A stretch of 7,281 bases of DNA from JASLPR01 sp964496475. Lineage in GTDB: Bacteria; Chloroflexota; UBA11872; VXNJ01. The notes beneath the pieces are model-generated. The model made no database searches, had not been told where the DNA came from, and saw only the letters and a list, made by a program, of their open reading frames with translations. Made by a program: the position numbers and the translations under genes. The first letter of the stretch is position 1, and each line of letters begins with the position of its first letter. The stretch is from contig CAZBZS010000070.1 of assembly GCA_964496475.1 (NCBI GenBank), positions 1 to 7,281 of the forward strand, in the 5' to 3' direction. Positions 1-5,509 of the stretch are shown piece after piece.

Positions 1-1
1 C

Positions 2-1018
2 GGCGTCGAAGTCCTCGCCGCCGTCGACACCGACCTTCCCGCCACCCCTCCCCGCCAGCGGCCTCAAATTCGGCCCGTCCGCCAGCAGTCCCGGCCCAAC
101 GACAACCAGGCCCTGGTCGATATCCAGCGCACCGTCGGCCAAGTCCAAGAAGCCATCGCTCGCCTCGAGACCATGACCGAGCTCCCCTCCCAGGTCAGCC
201 ATTTCGGCGAGAATCTCGCCCAGATCTATCAGCACCTGATCCATCAGGAGGTCACCCGCGAGCTCGCCTACGACCTCGTCCACCAGGTATTCAGAGAGCT
301 CAGCCCGCAGGCGCTCGAGAACGATCCCACCGTCCGCAGCCAGGTCAAGGCTCAGATGGGGCGTCAGCTCCGCGTGGTCGGCCCCCTGCGCGTAGTGCCC
401 GGCGAAACCCGCACGATCTTCGTCATCGGCCCCACCGGAGTCGGCAAAACCACCACCCTCGCCAAGCTCGCCGCCAACTTCGCCCTCAACGAGCAACTAC
501 GCGTCGCCCTCCTCACCACCGACACCTATCGCATCGCCGCCATCCCGCAACTTCGCACCTACGGTGAAATCATGGGCCTCACCCTCGACGTCGCCTATTC
601 CCCATCCGAGCTCCAGGACCTCGTCCTGCGCCACCAAGACAAAGACATCGTCCTCGTCGACACTCCCGGCCGCAGCCAGCACAACCAGCCGATGCTCGAG
701 GAGATGGCCGATTTCATGCGCGAAGTTCCCTCGCGCACCCTGTACCTCGCCGTAAGCGCCGCCAGCAAATACCGCGACATGCTCGATGTAGTCAGCCACT
801 TCGGCACCGTCCCCATCGACGGCATCATCATCACCAAGCTCGACGAGACCGTTAGTTTCGGCCCCATCCTCAACCTCGCCTCCGAAATCGGCCAGCCCCT
901 CACCTATTACACCAATGGCCAGGATGTCCCCGCGGACATCAAAGTAGCCGATTCCCGCCGGATCGTCGACCTCATCCTCGACCAGGTCCCAGCCTCCGCC
1001 CAGGGCTCCGGCCCCTGA
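2..1018 (+). CDS. flhF: Flagellar biosynthesis GTPase FlhF (5'-truncated by window edge)
   Basis: SRP-family GTPase that, in characterised flagellates, sets the site of flagellum assembly at the membrane and works with the ATPase FlhG. The frame is open from base 2. The ATG at 173 is internal, because the residues before it (GVEVLAAVDTDLP, then a Gln/Pro/Arg-rich stretch) read as normal FlhF N-terminal sequence; the true start lies upstream. Visible signatures are the P-loop GPTGVGKTTT (about 428-457), DTYRIAA with QLRTY (about 520-560), the G3 motif as DTPGRS (659-676; usually DTAGRS) and the G4/G5 region TKLDET (833-850). The C-terminal part, with GQDVPADIKVAD, is complete to the TGA at 1016. 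The 338 residues in view are most of a typical FlhF. Only two bases separate it from the flhG remnant, so the two were an operon. The GTPase looks intact although its partner is destroyed. Confidence 0.95.
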   Translation, partial: GVEVLAAVDTDLPATPPRQRPQIRPVRQQSRPNDNQALVDIQRTVGQVQEAIARLETMTELPSQVSHFGENLAQIYQHLIHQEVTRELAYDLVHQVFRELSPQALENDPTVRSQVKAQMGRQLRVVGPLRVVPGETRTIFVIGPTGVGKTTTLAKLAANFALNEQLRVALLTTDTYRIAAIPQLRTYGEIMGLTLDVAYSPSELQDLVLRHQDKDIVLVDTPGRSQHNQPMLEEMADFMREVPSRTLYLAVSAASKYRDMLDVVSHFGTVPIDGIIITKLDETVSFGPILNLASEIGQPLTYYTNGQDVPADIKVADSRRIVDLILDQVPASAQGSGP

Positions 1019-1020
1019 TC

Positions 1021-1940
1021 ATGTCCGGTCAGGCCGCTGACCTTCGCTCCCTCATCGGGGTCGGCGACGAAGTCGAGGTACAAGACACCCGCGTCATCGC
1101 GGTAACCAGCCGTAAAGGAGGCGTCGACAAATCCACCCTCGTCGCCAACCGCGGTGTCCACTACGCTCAACAGGGCTCAACGTCATCGTCGTCGACGGCG
1201 ACATGGGCCTCGCCAACATCGATCTGCTCCTCAACCTCGATCCCCAGTTCAACCTAAACCACGTCGTACAGGTTGAGAAACGCCTCGAGGAAATCATCGT
1301 CACCGGCCCGTACGGACTCTAGATCGTCCCCGGCGCCTCCGGCCTATCCAACCTCGCCAACCTCGAACGCGAGGCCATGCGGCGCCTCCTCCTCGACATC
1401 GCCCGCGTCGGCGCCCAGGTCGTTCAATTCGCCGTCGCCGCCCGCGAAGCCCTCATCATCGCCACCCCTGAGCCCACCTCCATCACCGACGCCTAAGCCA
1501 TCATCAAAGTCGTCTGGTAGCAGGCCGGACCCCACAATTTCAAACTCGTTGTCAACTAGGCCCGCAGCCGCGACGCCGGCGATTCCGCCTCTCTCCAGCT
1601 CCGCTCCGTTGCCCGGCGATTTCTCAAGCTGGAAATCGAAGACATCGGCTTCCTGCCCGCCGATGCAAACGTCTCTTGCTCCGTGCGCAGCCGTGAACCG
1701 CTGCTCCTCGCCCACCCCGGCATCCTCGTCACCCGCGCGCTCGACCAACGCTGCGCTACCGTCAAAGAAACCGACGAAACCGAGAATCCGATCATCCACA
1801 GCGAAGACCAATCCGGCAATCCCAGCGGCTCCCGTAGCCAGGCCGACGGCGATGCCGGCTCCCCCACCGACCAAGCATCAACCCCTGCCGCCATCGCCCC
1901 AATCGACGGCGTTGGCGAAAACATCGATCTGCGCGGTTAA
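1021..1940 (+). pseudogene. flhG: Decayed flhG (MinD/ParA-type flagellar-number ATPase)
   Basis: FlhG is a MinD-like ATPase that limits flagellar number by stimulating FlhF. The product can still be read across frames, but the gene cannot make it. It starts at ATG 1021 in frame with VIAVTSRKGGVDKST, where the family has GKGGVGKS, so two P-loop glycines are replaced by Arg and Asp. After YAQQG one base is missing near 1176 (CAGGGCTCAAC, expected CAGGGCCTCAAC). The reading then continues in the other frame as LNVIVVDGDMGLANIDLLLN, the expected switch-I region. That frame is interrupted by TAG 1320, TAA 1494 (in TDA-stop-AIIK, normally Tyr), TAG 1518 and TAG 1557. The DTGAGI switch-II segment expected before VVQFA (about 1413-1422) is absent. 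The C-terminal region (RRFLKLEIEDIGFLPAD, REPLLLAHPG) is readable to TAA 1938. C-ending codons persist throughout, which suggests recent inactivation. Confidence 0.92.
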
Positions 1941-1983
1941 TATTTGGACGACGCGCCTCCCTCGCGCGATCGCTGGGAGTTAG

Positions 1984-2730
1984 ATGGACCCTGTATTCAC
2001 ACTCATTTTTCTACTGGCCATAATCGCCTCCCTCCTGTACTTCTACTTCTGGATTCGCAGCATCGCCCGCAAAGTCGACCGCCGCGGCCTCGATGTTCGG
2101 CTCGAAGAGCTCGAAAGCAGCGTCCGCGAAACCACCTGCTGGCTCGAAATCGCCTCCGGTCAGATTCGCGAAGACCTCGAAAACCGCACCAGCGCACTCA
2201 AGAACATGCTCGAAGATGCCGAGAATACAACTGTGTCATCCCGCCTCCGAGCAGACCAAACGGCAGCTCAACCCATGCAGACCTCACCGGTCGCCAGCGG
2301 CGCACCGGCCACAGTTGGAACGGGCATCGCCAACCAGCAGTCGGTGGACATATCGCCGCCCCTCCCCATCATCTCGACTCCACTCGAGCCCGGCCTCGAC
2401 CCCATCGAATACCCTGATATCTCGCCAGCCGCACCCGCCGACCTCTGGCCAGCTGCCATGGACACAACCGTCGATCCCGCCGGCGACCCCGATTTCAGCC
2501 ATCAAGAAGACGTACCGCTGGCTCTTGAAATCGCCGAACCCTCTCCCGCCCTTCCCAACGACTCCCCACCCGACGGCGACGAGCCATCTCCGGTCCCCGG
2601 CGCCGTCGATCGCCGCGCCCAGATTCTTCAGCTCGCCGATCAGGGCCTCGAACTCACCGAAATTGCCCGGCAGCTCGATACCTCTCGCGCCGAAGTCGAG
2701 CTCATCGTTTCCTTCCGGAGGCCCCGATAG
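1984..2730 (+). CDS. SwrB/DUF6115-like single-pass membrane protein of the flagellar operon
   Basis: A 248-residue protein that starts at an ATG with GGGAG four bases upstream (1975-1979). Residues about 5-24 form one hydrophobic N-terminal membrane segment. Residues about 30-80 are charged and heptad-like (VRLEELESSVRET, REDLENRTSALKNMLEDAE), probably a coiled coil. Residues about 85-208 are a Pro/Ala/Asp-rich, low-complexity linker. Residues 210-248 form a compact helical module (RAQILQLADQGLELTEIARQ, then TSRAEVELIVSFRR) resembling the helix-turn-helix tail of SwrB/DUF2802/DUF6115-type proteins encoded in flagellar operons. In Bacillus, SwrB promotes maturation of the flagellar export apparatus. 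The same role here is inferred from architecture and from its place between flhG and flgF. The linker is too divergent for a firm family name. No lesions are visible, unlike both neighbours. Confidence 0.75.
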   Translation: MDPVFTLIFLLAIIASLLYFYFWIRSIARKVDRRGLDVRLEELESSVRETTCWLEIASGQIREDLENRTSALKNMLEDAENTTVSSRLRADQTAAQPMQTSPVASGAPATVGTGIANQQSVDISPPLPIISTPLEPGLDPIEYPDISPAAPADLWPAAMDTTVDPAGDPDFSHQEDVPLALEIAEPSPALPNDSPPDGDEPSPVPGAVDRRAQILQLADQGLELTEIARQLDTSRAEVELIVSFRRPR

Positions 2731-2760
2731 GCGCAGTTCCCGGCCGCTGGTTTACCTCAC

Positions 2761-3518
2761 ATGATCGGGGCGTATTACACCGCCGTCTCCGCCATGATGG
2801 CCGAGCAGCAGATCATCGGCAATCTCAACACCATTGGCTACAAGCAAGACATCCTCCCGGAAACCGAATTCGAGCGCATCCTCTTCAACGCCCTCGTGCC
2901 CTGCTCCGCCCTCGGCAAGATATCCGAGGCCACCGGCCCCGTCGGCCGCATCGGCACCGGCGTCGAACTGCTTCCCACCGACCTTGATCTCACCACCAGC
3001 CCCCTCGTCCCCACCGACCGCCCTCTCGACCTCGCCCTTCCCAACAGCGGATTCTTCCGGGTGCTCGACTCCACCGGCCAGCCCAGCTACACCCGGGCCG
3101 GCACCTTTCTCCGCGACAGCAACGGCACCCTCGTAACCCCCCAGGGAGAAATCCTCACTGACATCGACGGCGACCCCATCACCCTGGGCCCCGGCTCCGT
3201 CGTCATCCGCGCCGATGGCAGTATCTATCTCAACGATCAGCTCGTCTCCAGCATCGCCATCATGAACCCCTCGACGGAGAAGCCTAGCGCAAAGTTGGCC
3301 TCCTGCACTTCATGCCCCACAACCCCGAAGCGGAGCCCGAGCAGCTCGCCAGCCCTGGCCTGCTCCAGGGCTTCCTAGAACAATCCAACGTCGACCCCGA
3401 CAGCCAAGTTGTTGAGATGATGCCGGTTCTCCGCATTTACGAAGCCGCCCAGGCCAGCCTCAGCATGACCGATGAATCCATTTCCCAGGCCGTCCGCGAA
3501 GTCGGACGAGTACGGTAA
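2761..3518 (+). pseudogene. flgF: Frameshifted flagellar basal-body rod protein (FlgF-type)
   Basis: FlgF and FlgG form the rod that connects the flagellar basal body to the hook. Reading from ATG 2761, the first frame gives family signatures: MIGAYYTAVSAMMAEQQ, then GTGVELLPTDLDLTTSPLVP, RPLDLALPNSGFFRVLD and SYTRAGTF, then VIRADGSIYLNDQ. After IAIMNPSTEK (about 3273) family resemblance ends and that frame stops at TAG 3376. The conserved C-terminus continues in the frame one base back, from about 3288: RKVGLLHFMP, GFLEQSNVDPDSQVVEMMPV, LRIYEAAQ and TDESISQAVREVGRVR, ending at TAA 3516. That second frame has a TAG at 3285, so the junction is damaged in both frames. The N-terminal ANNLAN-type export/polymerisation motif is shortened to IIGNLNTIGYKQ. 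The lack of a FlgG-like GQI segment and the PLDLAL context favour FlgF over FlgG. No good ribosome site precedes it. Confidence 0.85.
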
Positions 3519-3525
3519 ACAGCCC

Positions 3526-3945
3526 ATGGTTCCCATATCCCAAAACTCCTTCACCGGCACCGAAATCACCTTCATCAATGGCCTCGGCGGCTGTCCCGAT
3601 TGGAAACGCTTCCTCTATCGCGTCGATCCCAATCAGATTCCCATCGCCGTACGTCAGAACCTCGACGATCCTGCCATCTCCCTCTCCGTTATCGATCTTT
3701 TCCCCGTCAAATCCGACTACGCCATCGACATGTCCCAGGCCGACCGCCTCCTTGTCGAACTCGAAGATGCCGACGACGACGCCATGCTCGCCACACCCGT
3801 CATCAAGCACGAACCCACCCTCGTAATCGCCAATTTGGTCGGTCCCATTATGATAGAGTGGCGCACGAGTAAGGCATGTCAGCCCGTCCTCGACAACCCC
3901 GAGTATTCAGTCCGACAGCCCGTATATTCCGAGACTGCGGAGTAG
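3526..3945 (+). CDS. fliW: Flagellar assembly factor FliW (CsrA antagonist)
   Basis: FliW binds CsrA and relieves its repression of flagellin mRNA in Bacillus-type systems; free flagellin competes for FliW. The 139-residue frame from ATG 3526 carries the family pattern: GLGG.PDWKRF, then QNLDDPAISLSVIDLF with SDYAID, then PTLVIANLVGPIMI and QPVLDNPEYSVRQPVYSE. I chose ATG 3526 because it lies seven bases after the flgF remnant and gives the usual family length. An upstream in-frame ATG at 3472 would lie inside flgF. The N-terminal strand is shorter than usual, and the family motif LPGF reads LGGC (3583-3594). Together with the broken neighbours, this hints at relaxed constraint although the frame is open. 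It lies directly upstream of csrA, the classic fliW-csrA arrangement. Its ribosome site is weak, so translation may be coupled to what lies upstream. Confidence 0.88.
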   Translation: MVPISQNSFTGTEITFINGLGGCPDWKRFLYRVDPNQIPIAVRQNLDDPAISLSVIDLFPVKSDYAIDMSQADRLLVELEDADDDAMLATPVIKHEPTLVIANLVGPIMIEWRTSKACQPVLDNPEYSVRQPVYSETAE

Positions 3946-4028
3946 GGCGGCGGCCGGACAGGGACGAGCGCTTCAGACGCGCCGGCCGGGGCTGGCCATT
4001 AGCCAACGGACCGTCGCACGGAGGCGCG
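3946..4028 (+). promoter_or_regulatory. csrA leader with candidate CsrA-binding (ANGGA) motifs
   Basis: This 83-base gap between fliW and csrA holds three ANGGA-type motifs. AGGGA lies inside ACAGGGACG (3958-3966), close to the CsrA SELEX consensus core ACARGGAUG. ACGGA lies at 4006-4010. A second ACGGA at 4018-4022 overlaps the csrA Shine-Dalgarno GGAGG (4020-4024). The first motif lies in the loop of a possible GCCGG/CCGGC stem (3953-3957 with 3982-3986). The second directly follows a small TGGC/GCCA hairpin (3993-3996 with 4002-4005). Autorepression of csrA by CsrA bound over the ribosome site is known in other bacteria and is inferred here. The third motif is partly a by-product of any strong GGAGG site. 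Confidence 0.4.
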
Positions 4029-4271
4029 ATGCTGATCCTCACCCGCAAGATCGACGAATCCATCGTCATCTCCGACAACATCACCGTCACCGTCCTTGAG
4101 ATCAGCGGCGAGCGCGTCAAGATAGGTATCGACGCCCCCCGCAACGTCGTCATCCTCCGCCAGGAGCTACAGGAACAGGTCCACCAGGAAAATATCGAAG
4201 CCGCCACAGCAGCAGCCGATCTCGCCGAAGTCTCCTGCCGCCTCAAAAAAATCTCCGGCAAAGACTGTTAA
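4029..4271 (+). CDS. csrA: Carbon storage / translational regulator CsrA
   Basis: Small dimeric RNA-binding protein that represses or stabilises mRNAs by binding GGA motifs in leaders; here it is probably the target of FliW. The start is ATG 4029 with GGAGG at 4020-4024, because the diagnostic N-terminus MLILTRK begins there. An in-frame ATG upstream at 3876 lies inside fliW and adds non-family sequence. The body reads ESIVISDNITVTVLEI, then GERVKIGIDAPRNVV and LRQEL. The RNA-contact Leu4, Arg6 and the Arg equivalent to E. coli Arg44 are kept. Residues 9, 15 and 43 are Asp, Ser and Leu, where Gly, Gly and His are common; position 9 at least is variable in the family. At 80 residues it is longer than the 61 of E. 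coli, through an Ala-rich C-terminal tail ending in SGKDC. Confidence 0.95.
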   Translation: MLILTRKIDESIVISDNITVTVLEISGERVKIGIDAPRNVVILRQELQEQVHQENIEAATAAADLAEVSCRLKKISGKDC

Positions 4272-4301
4272 GCCCCTCCCACAGCCAGAAACGCCCCCCC
4301 C

Positions 4302-4907
4302 TCACTCCTCCCGGTTATCCAGGTACGCATCCACGAACGCCACAATATCCTCCTCATCCACCGAGTCCATCTTCAAGATTTTCCCCCACGCCGTCACCGC
4401 GATCCGCGCGTCCGCCACCGCCGGGCCCGGCGCCAGCACCACATTCCGACCCGCATAGCGACCCACGATCGCCTCAAGCCGCTTCACAATCTCCTCACAT
4501 CCCTCCGCCCGCCGGTCACAGCTATATTGAATGATCAGCCCGCCCTCCGCCAGATTTGCCACCTGCGCCACATTGGCGATCGGTTCCGTATGCACACCAC
4601 CCTCCAGACCCACTCGCGTCCGTGCTCCCGACGTCGGCGGGATCGTCACATACGGATCGTGCATCTCCCACGGCTCGTCCAGCACCAGTTCTTCCCTGAT
4701 CGCCGTATCATCCCCCGGCGGCGCAGTTTGGATCCGATTAAATATGATCCACTCCACCGGCAGCAGCCCCACCGCCACGAACGCTAGCAGGAAAATCCTT
4801 CCCCGCCCTATCTTCAATCCCTGTTTGCGATCCTTTGGCGGGGGCGGCAGGCTCTCCGCCTTCACCTTCGCCGGGCCTTTCGCCCGCCGTCGCCTTCGTC
4901 TCGGCAT
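4302..4907 (-). CDS. Membrane-anchored DUF3105-like protein
   Basis: 201 residues, transcribed towards csrA with 30 bases between the two stops. The N-terminus is Arg/Lys-rich (MPRRRRRRAK) and proline-containing. One hydrophobic segment follows (residues about 38-57), then a probable extracytoplasmic domain. That domain matches my recollection of DUF3105: YVTIPPTSG (86-94), GGVHTEPI (103-110), VANLAEGGLIIQY (116-128), a Cys pair (C130, C137), EEIVKRLEAIVGRYAGRNVV, and ARIAVTAWGKILKMDSVDEE (167-186). The family's function is unknown. The usual VHxLEHGG motif reads VANLAEGG, and PPTSGPH reads PPTSGAR, so the expected histidines are missing. The frame is otherwise intact. The start is the only reasonable ATG, with GGTAGGA immediately before it. 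No link to flagella is evident. Confidence 0.7.
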   Translation of the reverse strand: MPRRRRRRAKGPAKVKAESLPPPPKDRKQGLKIGRGRIFLLAFVAVGLLPVEWIIFNRIQTAPPGDDTAIREELVLDEPWEMHDPYVTIPPTSGARTRVGLEGGVHTEPIANVAQVANLAEGGLIIQYSCDRRAEGCEEIVKRLEAIVGRYAGRNVVLAPGPAVADARIAVTAWGKILKMDSVDEEDIVAFVDAYLDNREE

Positions 4908-4956
4908 TCCTACCGCCCGTTCACAGAAATTGAGTCGCCTTATCGCAACCCGGGAA

Positions 4957-4965
4957 TGGTATACT
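4957..4965 (+). promoter_or_regulatory. Extended -10 promoter for rpsO(-pnp)
   Basis: TGGTATACT combines the extended -10 dinucleotide TG (4957-4958) with the -10 hexamer TATACT (4960-4965), one mismatch from TATAAT. It lies in a relatively AT-rich patch of the gap between the divergent genes. No TTGACA-like hexamer sits 16-18 bases upstream; TTGAGT at 4930-4935 is 24 bases away and probably too far. An extended -10 can work without a good -35. Transcription would start near 4972, giving an rpsO leader of about 90 bases. Confidence 0.5.
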
Positions 4966-4984
4966 CACCGGCAGAAATTCGTCG

Positions 4985-5009
4985 GGCGACCCGTCCCATC
5001 ATGGTCGTC
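4985..5009 (+). promoter_or_regulatory. Hairpin in the rpsO leader
   Basis: GGCGACC (4985-4991) can pair with GGTCGTC (5003-5009): seven pairs including one G-U, around an 11-base loop. It would lie early in the leader made from the extended -10 promoter. Ribosomal protein S15 controls its own mRNA through structured leaders in several bacteria, and those structures are not conserved between lineages. A role here is inference from position alone. Confidence 0.3.
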
Positions 5010-5061
5010 GGCGATCCCCGCAGGCCCGCCCTCGCGCGCCTCTTCTCGTTTGGAATAGTAC

Positions 5062-5325
5062 GTGCCCGCTACCGCCGACCCAAAGATCATTGACAAACTC
5101 CGCGATCACGACGAAGACACCGGCTCCCCCAGCGTCCAAATCGGTCTACTCACCGCGCGCATTAAGCATCTCATCGAACACCTCAAGATTCACAAACACG
5201 ACCATCACACCCGCCGTGGCCTGCTCCAACTCGTTGGGCGCCGCAGCGGTCTCCTGCGCTACCTGCGCAAGCAAAACGCCGACAAATATAAGGAGGTAAT
5301 CAAAGTTCTCAAACTCCGCGGCTAA
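5062..5325 (+). CDS. rpsO: 30S ribosomal protein S15
   Basis: Primary 16S rRNA-binding protein of the small-subunit platform; 87 residues, normal for the family. The start is GTG 5062. An in-frame TAG at 5056-5058 excludes a longer protein, and the N-terminus PATADPKIIDKLRDH aligns well with S15. Diagnostic segments are DTGSPSVQ (residues 20-27), LLTARIKHLIEHLKIHKHDH, HTRRGLLQLVGRRSGLLRYL and a C-terminal VIKVLKLRG. The Shine-Dalgarno is weak (GGAA, 5052-5055). pnp follows 184 bases later, the widely conserved rpsO-pnp order. The stop codon lies in the loop of a strong hairpin (5312-5334). Confidence 0.97.
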   Translation: MPATADPKIIDKLRDHDEDTGSPSVQIGLLTARIKHLIEHLKIHKHDHHTRRGLLQLVGRRSGLLRYLRKQNADKYKEVIKVLKLRG

Positions 5326-5334
5326 CGCGGAGTT
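5312..5334 (+). promoter_or_regulatory. Perfect hairpin spanning the rpsO stop codon
   Basis: AACTCCGCG (5312-5320) and CGCGGAGTT (5326-5334) form a perfect 9-bp stem. The five-base loop GCTAA holds the rpsO TAA. No T-run follows, so it is not a canonical intrinsic terminator. It could act as an attenuator, a processing site or a 3'-end protector for rpsO mRNA. In E. coli the rpsO-pnp gap holds a terminator and RNase sites; the parallel is by position only. Terminating ribosomes would open this stem, so its formation should depend on rpsO translation. Confidence 0.6.
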
Positions 5335-5420
5335 CGTTCCAATCCCGCTCATGGCCGCCCCACTGTTTTTCCAATTACACATTTTTCTGTGCGGCCACCA
5401 CCATTCGGTCAGTTGACGAC

Positions 5421-5484
5421 GGAGGAGAGAAGAAGCCCGGAAGCGAGCCCCACCCGGTTCGACCCCGTACTTCTTCGCTCTTCC
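5421..5484 (+). promoter_or_regulatory. Long stem-loop in the pnp leader (candidate RNase III/PNPase autoregulation site)
   Basis: GGAGGAGAGAAGAAG (5421-5435) pairs with CTTCTTCGCTCTTCC (5470-5484). The 15-position stem has 13 Watson-Crick pairs, one G-U (5424/5481) and one A-G mismatch (5428/5477). It closes a 34-base loop, which contains a possible CCGG/CCGG inner pairing (5437-5440 with 5454-5457). It ends 25 bases before the pnp ATG. In E. coli a pnp leader duplex is cut by RNase III and then removed by PNPase, which represses its own synthesis. The position and length of this stem fit such a device, but function is inferred. Confidence 0.55.
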
Positions 5485-5509
5485 CGCAACGGCCAAGGAA
5501 GAGATACAC

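Noticed and set aside
833..850. Damage to the FlhF GTPase
   Set aside because: TKLDET and the P-loop are intact. DTPGRS in place of DTAGRS is a mild change compatible with function.
1176..1940. Stop-codon recoding (TAG/TAA read as amino acids) or programmed frameshifting in flhG
   Set aside because: Both TAG and TAA occur at unrelated residues, a frameshift and a deletion coexist, and neighbouring intact genes use TGA, TAG and TAA as ordinary stops. No slippery site with a downstream structure is evident.
1273..1983. 236-codon + strand open frame
   Set aside because: Ser/Pro/Ala-rich composition typical of an out-of-frame reading of C-rich codons. The FlhG-like reading lies in another frame.
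2093..2764. 223-codon + strand open frame
   Set aside because: Out-of-frame shadow of the SwrB-like gene, with no coherent domain and biased Ser/Pro composition.
4531..5058. 175-codon + strand open frame opposite the DUF3105-like gene
   Set aside because: It covers the rpsO promoter region and reads as low-complexity Ser/Arg/Pro. The - strand gene has the coherent membrane segment and domain.
5312..5334. Canonical rho-independent terminator after rpsO
   Set aside because: The stem is strong but no T-run follows; the next T-run is about 30 bases away.
5429..5476. tRNA-like element: acceptor-like 7-bp stem plus GGTTCGACC resembling a T-loop
   Set aside because: Only about three T-stem pairs form, and there is no room for D and anticodon arms between the acceptor-like strands. 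A plain leader stem-loop explains it better.
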